Source: Flammulina velutipes (Eukaryota; Basidiomycota; Agaricomycetes; Agaricales; Physalacriaceae). From it: a stretch of 64,000 nucleotides of DNA. The notes under the pieces are model-generated. The model had not been told where the DNA came from. It did no database searches and saw only the letters and a list, made by a program, of their open reading frames with translations. How positions within the stretch are numbered: position 1 is the stretch's first letter; each line of letters begins with the position of its first letter. The stretch covers positions 1,860,001-1,924,000 of the forward strand of contig CM022371.1 of assembly GCA_011800155.1 (NCBI GenBank), given 5' to 3'. Below are positions 33,596-45,200 of the stretch, in pieces. Made by a program: the position numbers and the translations under genes.

Positions 33596-35175
33596 ATGTT
33601 CCGCAACGCGATTGCGACATCTGCGCGCCCCGCCATTGCTCGAGTATGTTTAATAGCTATCTTTCCTGCTTTCTCACTGATTTTAAACGACTCAGAGGAC
33701 CGCCACGACTCTGTCGGCTGGTTTCCCAAAAGTCACTCAAAGAGTCTGTCTTTCCGTCTTGAAATTGCTACTAGTCAATACTTACGGCGCTTGCGCAGGC
33801 GCCTACCAAATATGGCGGTGTCTACACTGTATGCTTCCGTCCATCTTCTGTCACTTTCAACGCCAACATGTTCCTAAAAGGTCACTCTCATTCCCGGAGA
33901 CGGTATCGGCCAGGAGATCACAGACTCCGTCAAGGAAATTTTCGAACATGTGAATGCCCCCATTGAGTGGGAGCAGTACGATGTCTCTGGAATGTCTTCC
34001 GCAGGCGAGGCGCTGTTCAAGGAGGCCATGGAAAGCTTGAAGAGGAACAGAGTCGGACTGAAGGGTTCGTTCAATGCACGCCGTTCGCGCTCACAATCCT
34101 CTAACAGTGCTATTCAGGTATCCTGTTCACGCCCATCTCCCAGTCCGGCCACATCTCATGGAATGTCGCCATGAGGCAGCAACTCGACATTTACGCTTCT
34201 GTCGTCCTCTGCAAGTCCTTGCCCGGATTCCCCACCCGCCATTCCAACGTCGACTTTGCCATCATCCGTGAAAACACTGAGGGTGAATACTCTGGCCTGG
34301 AGCATCAGAGCTATCCCGGTGTCGTTGAGAGCTTGAAGGTCTCTACTCGCGCCAAGGCCGAGAGAATCTCTCGTTTCGCCTTTGATTTCGCGTTGAAAAA
34401 CAACCGCAAGGTAACCTTGCCCCCACCCGCATGCAGACCGATTTGACCCGAATTGTAGAAAGTCACTTGCGTGCACAAGGCCAACATCATGAAACTCGGA
34501 GATGGTCTGTTCCTTAACACTTTCCGACGCGTCGCGGAGGAGTACAAGTCGACTGGTATCGAATTCAACGACATGATCGTTGATAACACGTAGGCCGCAG
34601 TCTCCCGCACTCCGAAAATTTAGTCTGATGGGCATTTTAGTTCCATGCAGTTGGTGGCCAAGCCTCAGCAATTCGATGTCATGGTCATGCCTAACTTGTA
34701 TGGCGCTATTGTCTCTAACATCGGTGCCGCACTCGTTGGTGGACCTGGAATTGTTCCCGGCTGTAACGTGGGACGGGTAGGTTTTTTTCGTCTATAGGTT
34801 AAGAACTCTACTAATAGGCCTTGCAGGACTACGCCCTCTTTGAGCCAGGATGTCGTCACGTTGCTAACGATATTATGGGTACCAACAAGGCCAACCCCGC
34901 TGCCATGATTCTCAGCGCTACAATGATGTTGAGGCATTTAGGGTTTGTCTTTTGCGCGTAGATTTAACCAGTCACTCATTGCCTGTTTTTAGACTCGATT
35001 CTATCGCCAACAACATCGCCACCGCTACTTTCGATGTTATCAACGACAGCAAAGTCAGGACAAGGGATATGGGCGGTAAGCATAGTCCTTCTTTAGTTGT
35101 CAGTCAACTAAGCTATCTCCAGGATCTGCCACGACCTCAGACTTCACTGCGGCTATCATCAACAACCTGCACTAG
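33596..35175 (+). CDS. IDH1: Mitochondrial NAD-dependent isocitrate dehydrogenase, subunit 1
   Basis: TCA-cycle enzyme subunit. [16 protein letters not shown] is a presequence, then short introns, then [20 protein letters not shown]. Key motifs: [103 protein letters not shown], and the C-terminal [18 protein letters not shown]. The [11 protein letters not shown] and [15 protein letters not shown] versions point to the Idh1 (regulatory-type) subunit rather than Idh2. At least six introns. No defect seen. It converges with the next gene, 65 bp between stops. Confidence 0.93.
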
Positions 35176-35240
35176 ATCACTTAGATTAGATATATACCGC
35201 CAAGATAATTTCTTGAGATATACATTGTGTGGCGTTCAAC

Positions 35241-36589
35241 CTATAGAACTGGAGCTTCCTCTTGTGCATACTCCTCTACTTCGTACATGATTTTTCGCAT
35301 CTTGTCGGGAGGCTCTTGTACATCATCACCACCAACTACGTGCGATGCCGGGACGGTGTCTTGAAGTGAGTCCGCGGTGTCGGCTACCACTGATTTCTTC
35401 CTGAGACTAAGAATGGAGTTGCACTTGATCTCAGCCCTTTCTCCCCAGCCGGTGACTACTGGTCTGAACTGAGTGTACAGGTTGAATCCCTTCTCGTTTA
35501 ACTCCGAGGGGGTATAACTTGCTGCCAAAAGCCGCATCGCCCCAATGATGAATGGTGCAGTTTGACGGAGAGAGCGGGATATATACGAGTATGCTGCACT
35601 GGGCAGTGCAGGGCTGCTATTGAGAAGCGCGCGCCACTGATTGTTTTGCGTCTCGTATAGCGGTCTTTGAAATGTCGCGTCAAAAGAGGATTAGCAGGTG
35701 AAATGAGAAACAGCCATACATTCTAGGCCAAGTCAGTTTATCTCCCCCAAATATTTGAACTGTAGAATTACCTTCGACCCATTAACTCGACGTACGGTTG
35801 GGCCCCGTTTCGGCTGGCCTCTATGCCTTTCTGTTTCCCGTCTTTGTAGATTCCGAGTGAAACGCCTTTGGATAGGGCGTTCATCTCGGTGTAGACGGAC
35901 GCTGAAGGACGATTGTGAATGATTGAGCGTGTGATACGTGTAATTGTATACTGTACCTATACTGAGAGCCTCTTCGCGGTGGAACCCCTGGCGTTCAGCG
36001 ACAACCATTGCCCAGGCGCTCATTATCGGGGCACGATTGATAACAGCACTCTTGCGCTGTAAGGCCTGGGTAACAATCAGGACATAGAAGGTATACTTGG
36101 GAGGTGGGCCCAACCTCTACGTCAAGGATTTCTTTAAAATCCATGCTGCCAAAGGTGGACGCCTCGTCTTTGGGTGTGGGTAGGAATATGTTCGATGAAT
36201 CTGCATCGCGTTTTCGTTTCTTCTTGGTGGGCGTCTGATACAATATGGGTGGGTGTTTGTTTGATCAGTAGATGAGCCACGTACAGTCTCCGGTGAGTGT
36301 GGCGCAGTAGAACTAGAAGATGCGGTGTAGCCAGCGTTACGAAGAGCAGTGAGAAACAGCTTTCGATCCTCCTTTTCAGTAATCTTGTGGAACTGCAGCT
36401 CCAAGTCATTTAGTGCTGCTAGCTGCTCAGGTGTATTACATGTCTTGTATCTGCCAGTCGAACTTTAGGCCTCTGGCTTGGGACTTGCATGAGGACATAC
36501 AGCTTTCCTGCCAATTCCATTGCTTTCTTTACGGGTACGCCATTTTCTGTGAGCATTTTGAGATATTTCGGCAACGGAATTTTAGACAT
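35241..36589 (-). CDS. Conserved fungal protein of unknown function, 343 aa
   Basis: Not assigned to a named family. Six exons (36589-36501, 36450-36285, 36234-36121, 36065-35957, 35901-35772, 35664-35241) sum to 1,032 nt, 343 aa, all with GT..AG introns. It begins MSKIPLPKYLKMLTENGVPV (short helical, small-domain-like), then YKTCNTPEQLAALNDLELQF, a linker with nuclear-localisation-like TPTKKKRKRD, then the most ordered part: SAWAMVVAERQGFHREEALS, VYTEMNALSKGVSLGIYK and QPYVELMGRRPLY. A C-terminal segment follows (YSYISRSLRQTAPFIIGAMR, then LRKKSVVADTADS). The middle block looks like a compact helical domain. Nuclear location is a guess from the basic patch. It sits only 55 bp from the bL31m start codon. 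Confidence 0.72.
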
Positions 36590-36644
36590 GATGGACGAGC
36601 AAGTCAAAGCTTTGATTTGTCAATATTTCTTGTGAGCGACCACC
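36590..36644. promoter_or_regulatory. 55-bp bidirectional promoter
   Basis: Shortest head-to-head gap in the window, between the unknown 343-aa gene and bL31m. Core promoter elements must be shared or reach into the coding exons. Confidence 0.55.
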
Positions 36645-37094
36645 ATGTCGATATCTTCGTCGTCGCTGTTCCAAATCCAAAAGCGCTGCGTCTCCTCGTC
36701 ACCGTATGGCCGCACTCACGTCTGGAAAAAGCGCAACATCGTCCTCCCCAATCCCGTCGTGCCAAAATTCCCGCAGCGCGTAATTCTGTCCAACGGCGCC
36801 TCGTTCACTCACTTTACTACATCGCCTCGTTCGCTTCTGCGCTTACCGCGAGACACTGCAAATCATCCAATGTGGAACACGTACCTCTGGGCAGACGAGG
36901 GCGCAATGGAGGACGAGGCCAACACGACTGGAAGACTGGGCAGGTTCAACAAACGTTTCGAAGGTGTTGGCGGTGTTGGAAAGGACGGGCAGAGGATGGT
37001 AGAGTGGATGTCTGGCTCTGAAGGCAGTGGAGGCGAGCTTGTGGATCCTGGGAGGTTCCAGAAGAAGGGACCATCCAAGCCCAAGAAAAAGTAG
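36645..37094 (+). CDS. Probable mitochondrial large-subunit ribosomal protein bL31m
   Basis: Single exon, 149 aa. The N-terminus MSISSSSLFQIQKRCVSSSP looks like a mitochondrial targeting sequence. The core PKFPQRVILSNGASFTHFTT followed by SPRSLLRLPRDTANHPMWN resembles fungal bL31m (yeast Mrpl36): short beta-strands around a DG/NG turn, then Thr/Ser and NHP-x-WN. The C-terminus is Gly-rich and Lys-rich (ends KKGPSKPKKK). No CXXC pair is present, as in many mitochondrial L31 proteins. The call is from memory of motifs and could be another mitoribosomal protein. Confidence 0.6.
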   Translation: MSISSSSLFQIQKRCVSSSPYGRTHVWKKRNIVLPNPVVPKFPQRVILSNGASFTHFTTSPRSLLRLPRDTANHPMWNTYLWADEGAMEDEANTTGRLGRFNKRFEGVGGVGKDGQRMVEWMSGSEGSGGELVDPGRFQKKGPSKPKKK

Positions 37095-37278
37095 TCTGCA
37101 CGGTGCGTCTCTGCATGCCTTTGTATCTTGGATTCTCCAACTAAATGGCTCATAGCGTTCGCCTATTCTTAATCCCTCATAATTAATGCTCTCTTTGATT
37201 TGCACGACGGCCACAGCGTATCCCTTTGTTTCTGAATGGCCATGGACCATTGTCATTGTTCGACTTTGGCCGACGAGG

Positions 37279-37285
37279 TATAAAA
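37279..37285 (+). promoter_or_regulatory. TATA box of the SET-domain gene
   Basis: TATAAAA in the context GAGGTATAAAAGGC, 57 bp before the ATG at 37342. Spacing and context are typical of a core promoter; the clearest TATA box in the window. Confidence 0.65.
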
Positions 37286-37341
37286 GGCATCCGAGTCGCA
37301 GCTGCTCTTCGCCTCGCAACTCACACATCTTTCCACTCATC

Positions 37342-38639
37342 ATGTCTAGTTTCGAGCTATTTCAACACGCCGTGAGCACGGTCATTGCCTTTATAAGAGT
37401 GGCACACTTTCCACGTTCTTCCTCCCCTAATTCTTCTCAACATCGTGAGTCCACTCACCAAACGGCAGGACGCGCACTAACAGAATCTCAGAACATTCCG
37501 GCTCAGAGGACACCGACAGTGACGATGACACTCAGACCTGCATAAGGTCTTACGTCCTGTGCACCAGACCACCAACAGGTGCGGTAGAGGACGGCTCCTC
37601 AGAGTGCTTTCTGTCGTCTGATGCAATAGACACAATTGAAAGTAACGCTGATCGTGGGTATCCTCATGAGTTGCTGCACCCTCTCGAAGGGCCCTCGTAC
37701 GCCATAGCGCCTTCTCCTGGCAAGGGCAGAGGACTGTTTGCCACTCGAGACATTAGTCTGGGCAACTTGGTCTCCACCGAGCGCGCATTGCTGATCGGCC
37801 CTATCCCTAGGAATGGGTCCCAACTCTTGCTCACAGAGCATCAAGTTCTTCAATGCTTTAGGAAATTGAGCAGTGAAGCCAAATCCGCGTACTTGGGCCT
37901 CAGGAATGAACACAGAGATCTGGGGACTATCAGTGGGATATTCAAGTCTAATGCTCTCGAGATCTACGGACTGAACCACGTGGATGAAGGAACGTCGTAC
38001 GGTGGCGTCTTCAAAGACTTGTCGCTCGTCAATCACAGGTCAGTAAATGCTTTCCTAGACAGTACAACCTCTGACCTCTCTCGTAGTTGCCGTCCTAACG
38101 CCTCGCTGAGCTTCGACTTGACGACTTTCGCTATGCGTCTAACAGCTATCCGGGACATCAAAGCAGGCGAAGAACTCTGCATTACTTACTGCACCCTCGA
38201 GTACAACTTTGCTGCGGACCGTCAATATTCTCTTCCATTCGATTGTGTCTGTAACGCGTGTCAAAATGCTGAAATGTCCGATTTCAGACGACGACAAATC
38301 TTCTCAATCAATCCTTGGGAGCTTGTCGATGCTTTTTACAGCTGGATCAAGGATGGTACGACTGCTTACCCTGGCCGTCTGGAAAACTTGAAGAACCTCA
38401 TTGAAGAGGAAGGACTGGAGGATTCGTGGTGGTATCGCCTTGTCTTGAAGCAAATGTGCGGAGTAGGGTTTGCTTTCGATGATGAAGAGGTAGTGATGGA
38501 ATACTTGCAACTGTTGTACAAGGCGTTCTTGGCAGGCGGTATGACTAGGGATGATGTTATCGATATTTTGGAGAAAGCAGAGTGTGAATACTTGCCCATT
38601 ATCGGTGTACAATTAGGACCCGGGCGCAGGTACTGGTAG
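37342..38639 (+). CDS. SET-domain (SMYD-like) protein methyltransferase
   Basis: Predicted lysine methyltransferase. Exons 37342-37444, 37492-38038 and 38087-38639 give 400 aa. An acidic stretch (SGSEDTDSDDDTQTC) follows the N-terminus. The SET domain starts SYAIAPSPGKGRGLFATRDI. Its core is rebuilt across the second intron as LVNHSCRPNASLSF, the NHSCxPN motif that binds S-adenosylmethionine, then IRDIKAGEELCITYC (GEEL..Y). A cysteine pair follows (PFDCVCNAC), resembling a post-SET zinc site. A helical C-terminal region ends QLGPGRRYW. All key residues are present. Substrate unknown; histone or other protein. Confidence 0.88.
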
Positions 38640-38689
38640 ACTAAGTAGTGTAATTACAAGCGACACAGCCACCCATCTCTCTCTTTGCA

Positions 38690-40048
38690 ATGGATTACGA
38701 CCTTTGCTTTTCGTCAAGTTCTTCGTCTGAAGCTGGTTCATACAAGCTCATTCAGCTTCCACCAGAACTCTGCAGTCTCGCTGAATCCTCCATTCAATCC
38801 GGCTTTCCAGTCCAGTATGTTGCTCACAGTACAATGTAATCAATCTAACTCTTCAGCTTTACGGTCAAAGGAAAAAAGGGCGACGATGCAGTACTATGCA
38901 CGCCCAATGCAACTTATTCTATGCGCTCCGTTCTTCTGTCCAACTCTTTTCTCGTCGTGACGCCTCCCGACCCGTCCAGTCTCGACTTTGACGAGGACAA
39001 GATCATGATTCGCGACCAAGTTACCCAAATCATTGAACTGGCGCCTACTGTACCAAGACTGCATACCCTCGCGTCGCTGCTAAAGGGTAGCGAATATGAC
39101 GAAACGTCTGCAGAGGAAGAGGACGACACCGAGACGAATGCAAGTCCTTTGAAAGAATCCCTATCGTGACGCGACCTGACGCGTATTCTGCAGCGAAAGA
39201 AAGTGTTTTACGATGATATACGACGTGTTGTCCAGGCAAGTGACACAGAACTCAACCGCGGGCTAAGCGACAGACGTATTCTTGTCATAAACGGCAGGCC
39301 TCCCCATTATACTTCCTTTCCCTACTAACCTTTCCTCCAGGTGAACTACGTCCCATCGCGCCTTTGTACCTACGGAGCATTCTTGAAATGATCCTCAATT
39401 GTCTCATATCCCACTCCCTCCCCCACGATCGTGCCAGCGTCGAGCGCTTGTCCTCAGCACTCGTAGACGATCACGAGGTGCCGAGGTTGGTTTCAACGCA
39501 AGTCATGGCTTGGTTTGGGTCCATCAATAATGGCTTTTGGACTATGGATGTCAACGGTATCGTGCGCCAGGTCGGTTTGAGCATATTGCGGCCACACTCG
39601 GTACGTCCATTCATTTGCGAGTCTTTAGGTTCACTACTAATATCGTATTGTACAGAACAAACCAATCCCTATCAATGAACTGCTCAATACGTGGAAGGCA
39701 GCAGTCGGAGAAGCCTTTGAGGCATCCGTTTCCGTGGATCTTCTCGCAGTCCGTGACAGTCTCGTAATCTCTATTCTGACCTAACACGCGCCACAGGGAA
39801 ACTATCTAAACGAAACAGATGATACTGTATCCTATTTCCCCTCTGCGTCTCTTCCTGCGGATCCAGCTCGCCGCTTTTCCGATCTTTTCCTTGTTCGAAC
39901 ACGGTGGAAGGCTAACGATATTGCCCCTTTCCTTCTGGACCTTGCCGTAGATTCCAAGGAGAGAGACAAGCTTATCCTCAAATACGCCAGAGCCATCACG
40001 GATCCACAGGGTGTATGGTACACGGCTCGAGCACAGTATGCTGGATAA
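38690..40048 (+). CDS. DCC1: Sister-chromatid cohesion protein DCC1 (Ctf18-RFC subunit)
   Basis: Subunit of the Ctf18-Dcc1-Ctf8 clamp loader that aids cohesion during DNA replication. MDYDLCFSSSSSSEAGSYKL opens the protein. The Dcc1 N-domain has YKLIQLPPELCSL, DAVLCTPNATYSMRSVLLSN, then ELAPTVPRLHTLASLLKG. The middle includes VVQASDTELNRGL. The winged-helix C-terminal part includes YLRSILEMILNCL, FWTMDVNGIVRQVGL and a last block RFSDLFLVRTRWKANDIAPF, DPQGVWYTARAQYAG. Short introns at about 38815, 39145, 39240, 39600, 39655 and 39760. The order matches the Dcc1 family. It converges with the DUF262 gene, 88 bp apart. Confidence 0.82.
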
Positions 40049-40136
40049 TCTAATGACAAGAAATATGTTGATACAAAAACAGTGTAAAAAAAAATTACAG
40101 AGTATACATTGACATGCGCCCCCTACACCCCAAGGC

Positions 40137-41897
40137 TCATCGTCGATGGCGTCGGGGTGATGGAGGTTGATGATAATCATCTTCCGAATCCGACCCGGCA
40201 GCCTTTCGTTTCTTGCCAGCTTTCTTCCTAACAGCTTGGGGTTTGGCTGGTACATTTTTGGGGAAAGCTGCGCTGGAATCCCCCTCCAATAAAACCATAT
40301 AAGCCCACAACGGGGCGCATGCCGTCCTGTTCAACATGATACTATGAACGGTTGAACGAAGGCCGGTGCGGAGTCTATACAGCGCATTTGAGATTTCCTC
40401 CATCGTCGCGCGGGTGGTGTTGAGAATATAAATTGCGACACCTGTTCCTCTTTCTAGCTAAACATTCACACTCAAGAGGATGCAAAGACCTACAAATGAA
40501 TACAAACTCCACAGGTGCAACTCGCTGCGAGATCTTGTTGGCCTGGAATGCCTTGTTGTACTTGTGACTACTGACGATGTCCAACAATGTTTGCAGCATT
40601 TCCTCAATGTCCCTCTTGAACTGTCTATCCGGCATGGTTGACGTGTTGAGCCACTTCTCGATGTTTTGTCGATGTGGAGTTGGTTGTTTGGCTAGGTTGA
40701 AGCAGCAGTAAACGGCTATGTTGACGTTGGAGAAGTCTCCTGCGTTTTTTACGTTCCAGGTTATGTGGGTGCTGATGCCTCCGTCGTTCTTAACATACTC
40801 TTCCACAAGCTGGCATATCCAACTGTCAATCCCATCAGCCACTAATCACTAATGCAGGAAGATAAAGACACACGTGGTTATTGGTGTCGATAGGGCTTGA
40901 TGTCGTTCTGTAGAAGAGTAAGAAATCATCGATTGGTTGGAAGAGCTCCTTTCCTGCTGGCTTCAAAGGTTCGCCCATCTGTACACGTTGAAATATGTCC
41001 CGTATCTGGTCGTCTCGTAGGTCGCGATATTCCACTATAATAGTGTGAGAAAGATGAAAGCTTCTGACACTTCTGCGACATACCACAGGTGATAACTTTA
41101 GCGGAAAAGATATTCTTCATATGCGCCGATAGCTGTAATCGATCTGAGTGTTGCGGGGATGTTGTGTAGTAATATGCCTTCTGAGTTCGTGGATCACGGC
41201 CTGTTGCAGGTAGTAAGCGGGGGTACTAGATCCCAGATGGCAGATGGTATATCGTACAAGGTATCTGAGAGGATTATCAAGATACGGCACGAAGAGAAGA
41301 GACGGGAATATCACATACATGGCCGGCGAAGAACTCAATAATTGACATGAGTCTCTATAGAATATGAGTTCTGATACATCAAGAAAGGAGAGTTGGTTAT
41401 GTTATGTACCTGCTTCCCGTCAACGCAGACCCATTCCTCGAGGTCGTCTTCGGTCGTGGTCAGTGCAAGCACGACCGGCGGTATGCAATAGTTATGAAAA
41501 AGGGAGTCGATGAGATGGCTAGCGTCCGGTATTTAGATGCGAGGAAGTTCCCTATGGATGCTCCAGAACATGCCTCTGCTTTTTCTGATTCCATACAAAA
41601 GCTAGTTGATGCAATCGTTAATATTTCTCTGTGGGAACCTCGATAGTATTCACCTCTTTGCCAAACAGGATTGAGGTTAATAAGTCCCTCGTGTATCCTG
41701 GCTAGTAGATGTTGAATATCTTTTCAGGTAGGCAGAGCAGTGCATGGCATACCATGCAGATCCTTCGTGGTGTATATCCGTGCTTGAGAGCCAGGCAAAG
41801 GCTCAAGCGGGCGATATCCAGTCCCGTCATCCGCGTCGCTATCATCGTTGTACAGCATAAGTTCATCTTCCTCGTCGTCCGTCGCGATTTTGTCCAT
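40137..41897 (-). CDS. DUF262 (ParB/Srx-fold) domain protein
   Basis: A nuclear-genome relative of the DUF262 domain of bacterial GmrSD-type restriction enzymes; many fungi encode such proteins and their job is unknown. The start is MDKIATDDEEDELMLYNDDS, acidic. Then IYTTKDLHARIHEGLINLNP, VWQRAFVWNQKKQSHLIDSL, FHNYCIPPVVLALTTTEDDL, EEWVCVDGKQRLMSIIEFFA. The DGxQR nucleotide-handling motif is intact as VDGKQR. Further on are LSAHMKNIFSAKVITCVEYR, DLRDDQIRDIFQRVQMGEPL, and a basic tail with KKAGKKRKAAG and SPRRHRR. One intron is GC-AG (41519-41573). The DUF1524 HNH partner seen in bacteria was not found. It could bind or cleave nucleic acid; not shown. An upstream ATG at 42020 is possible but less likely. 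Confidence 0.78.
41519..41573 (-). other. GC-AG intron in the DUF262 gene
   Basis: The donor is GCATGT and the acceptor GCTAG, 55 nt. Only this splice joins NQKKQ to SHLIDSLFHNY in frame as the family requires. A GT donor at the nearby CATGTT would break the frame. Confidence 0.7.
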
Positions 41898-42264
41898 CGC
41901 TGCTAAACGTCCCGTCCCAAGCTGGACGTTGATAGCCAAAGAGCAACGTTGTTGACGTGATAACAACTTACATAAGTCGGCGATCAATTTATTTATTGCG
42001 CCACTGATTCCAACCTTCATAACTTGAAGTTGATTGTGTATATAAACGTAAATATTAGATATATAGCATTGGCTTTAGCGTAGAGGGGGTATGGTAAGAC
42101 ATATTGTGTGCATGTAAATAATACGATAAAGATACGGCGACTGCATTTCACTTGCCGGAGTCCTCAGACCGTCGCGTGACAGAGCTGGACGTACTTGCGC
42201 CAGTAAACGACCCACTCGAAGACTACACCAGCAATGAGAGACCGTACACTAGAAGAAGAAAAAA
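41898..42264. other. Intergenic region, DUF262 promoter / BLTP2 3' side
   Basis: 367 bp between two minus-strand genes. AT-rich, with TATATAAA at 42039-42046 that could act in either direction. No gene seen. Confidence 0.35.
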
Positions 42265-45200
42265 TCATACATTGGACTTCGACGACTTGTCACTCTTTCG
42301 ACTAAGAAGAGACATGACTCTGTATCGGGTAGGCCGTACGGGCACCGTATCCACAGAATCGGTTGATACGGGTTCAGATGTATATGGTCCGTCGAATAAC
42401 TTGCTTGGAACGTCATGGGGCCGTTTTGACGCCTTTCGCCATCCACGCTGAGGCGTTGGGGAAGCAGTGTCCCGACTGAACTCGCTTCGCCCATCTATCG
42501 TCGACGAGCCGTCGTCGGACGTGGAAGGCAAGACGAGCGTCTTCTGACGAAATGGTGAATACAGAATTTCCGAATGATTCTTTGATGTTGGTATAAATTT
42601 GGTCTTCTTCAGAATCTCGCGCGCCACGGGAAGTACAGGGACAAGTGGTTGCTGGAACGCCATCTTGACCCATCCTTTCCAGGAAGTATCCGATGGGATG
42701 AATAGGTCGACAATCTCCTCGAACTGTTGGCGAACTCAGTGTCAAAAATTATAGGGAAGTCGCAGGACTTACGCTCCAGGTCTGGTTGCGATACTCCAAA
42801 TCGCGTGTCGTGATTCTAGCTTCATGGCACACGAAAGATTCTTCTTTCATCATGCTAAGGAGGACGTGAAGACTAGAAAGAAGCATGTTAGATACTGTGA
42901 AGAAAGTGAACAGTGCAGCGCGTCTGACCTCGATATTCGGACAAGGACAAAGGTCTTCTTGGATGATCGTGTTCTCATCTCGGCAGCATCGCCGCGCTTA
43001 TCCTTGACACTTTCCAGCTTGTGATCCCGGCGGTTCTTCTGCCTTCTTTGGCGTTCAACGTCGGTGTCGCTAAAGTTCCTAGGCTGTCCAAGAGCATCTG
43101 ACGACCGAGTTCTGGTTAGGGTCCTTGGGCCTGGGCTCAAAGATACCGACGCCGCATCTCGAAGGCTTGTGAACGAACGCGATGCGCTCAACTTCCGTAA
43201 ACCGTTGTGGGCTGGAGGTACCAACTTTGAAGAGTCAGGATATGACGTCTGCCTAGAGTGTGACTTCGGCCTGGAGGAATCCAAAGAAGAACGAGGGAAA
43301 CTGAGCGAGCTACTGGTATCAGTGACAGATGAGGAGGTCTCGTTCGGTTCATCCTCTATCTCCCGATTGCGTCGTGCAGGCCATAGATACTCCATGATAC
43401 GTTGTCCCACTTTCCCGTCAATTTGGAGGCGGAAAGGTTGTAGGCTGAGGTCGAAGTTTTCGTAGATGGTGATGCCACCAACTGGAGGAAGTATAGACCA
43501 ATCTGAGACCAGAAATAGTCCGCGCTTTGAAACGATTAGTTGCGAATGGAAAAAATAAATTCAGAGATACATACCTGTAGAAGAGGGTGGTTTGCAGGTT
43601 CGTCGTGCTTGGAGAGAATCTCAGGCCAAATGGCATCTTTTGATCCATCGAACGCCTGCAGGCTGCCAATAGTCAGGTTATTGACAGTTGAACTATCTCG
43701 GCGGCTGAGCCAGTAGAAATCCGTGTCACGAACAACCAGTTTGGCGAGAAGTTCACGCCGTTCATCCAGCATATTCCACGACATCTCAGATGAGGTGGCG
43801 TTGACAAGAAGAGCAGATTTGCGATCCACACTCTCATCTCCGCGGTCCTGAGCCAGTTTGATAGCGTCAAAGATGAGATTGAGTTCGTCCGACAGAAGGT
43901 ATATGTGAGCTTTGAGCTTGAGAATCTCCAAAACCTCTGCTTCTTTGCCGTAATCAATGTTGTCGACAGCAAGGTTGGCCATACCCATGGCACTTTTGAG
44001 GCGGGTTTGAAGATCGATAACAACTTCGGCCGCCGATGTTAGGTCCGTGAAGTCGTAGGAGAACAGCATCGTCTCAAGCTTATCGATTCTGGCCTTGTGC
44101 GCAACATCCGTGAACAAAAGAAGCTTCGTCAGAACATTGGAGATTGTCTTGAAGTGTTGATCACTCGCTGTAACGGTGAAGCGTGGTATGCTGACTCTGA
44201 CAAGATCCTAGAAAGTGTTTAATAGCTAGATAGATATGGGGAGGAGGGAATTTACCGTTTGATCTTGTAGATGCGTGCCTCCTAGTCCATGATCGCCTTT
44301 CGTCGTCGCCACAGCAGATGTGACATTATTCCGAAGCCGCAAGCGATTGAACTTATCGTAGTGGAATGTGGCGTCCGTTTGAGGAACGAGACGATCAAAA
44401 TCGTCACTTTCGCACCGGAAGTCGATGAGCACTTCCAGCGGGACACATCCGTCATAGGCTGACAAGCCTGAAGGTGCAAATATTTGCATCCCCGATAACA
44501 GCGTGAATGTTCTTGAAACGTTTAGTTTGTAATATAGCCCAGAAGGTGAGGACTCACCTAGACATGACCTTGCCGCTCACTGGATCCTCTGCATTGGAGC
44601 TATCCATGATACCAAAGGTCTGTAGTTTGGCTTGTAAAGCAGTTACCACGCATGTCTCTGTATCGCGTTCCCTGTTATGTAGGATGATTTGGGGCTTCAG
44701 GAGCAGGCAACAATGGCTCTTGCGCAACACAACACCATCCGACCAGCCATGCAACGGATCGACGATACTAGAGCTGTCTGTCTCTTCCGAAGCCGCCGTC
44801 GACTGGTCCGTACTGGACCGACCTCCTAGCAAGATGTTCTTCAATGCCAAAGCCGCAGCTTGCGCACTCCTGGATGAAGGATCTTTATTGCTGGCGTTGG
44901 GTGTTGGCTCAGGACTGGCCATGGCTGTCTTGGCTTGTTCCAAAAGAAAGGTCACCGCGCTTAACAATACTTAGTCTTCACGAAGATGTAAGCCTGAAAA
45001 AAGACATACCGATTGCCCATACGGTATTCCAAGCCCTTCGTATTCCTTGAACAATAGTAGTATTGTATCATGATCTTCGAACCAGTCAGATATCCGCATT
45101 GATGAAGGAAAAGAAATAGCTCACATCTCTGACAGCGCTATCCAACAGGATTCTCGGACAATGAACTTGATAGACATTATCGAACTCTGCCCACTCCTCC

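Noticed and set aside
41404..41646. 80-codon plus-strand frame inside the DUF262 gene
   Set aside because: The minus strand gives the conserved DUF262 sequence across the same bases.
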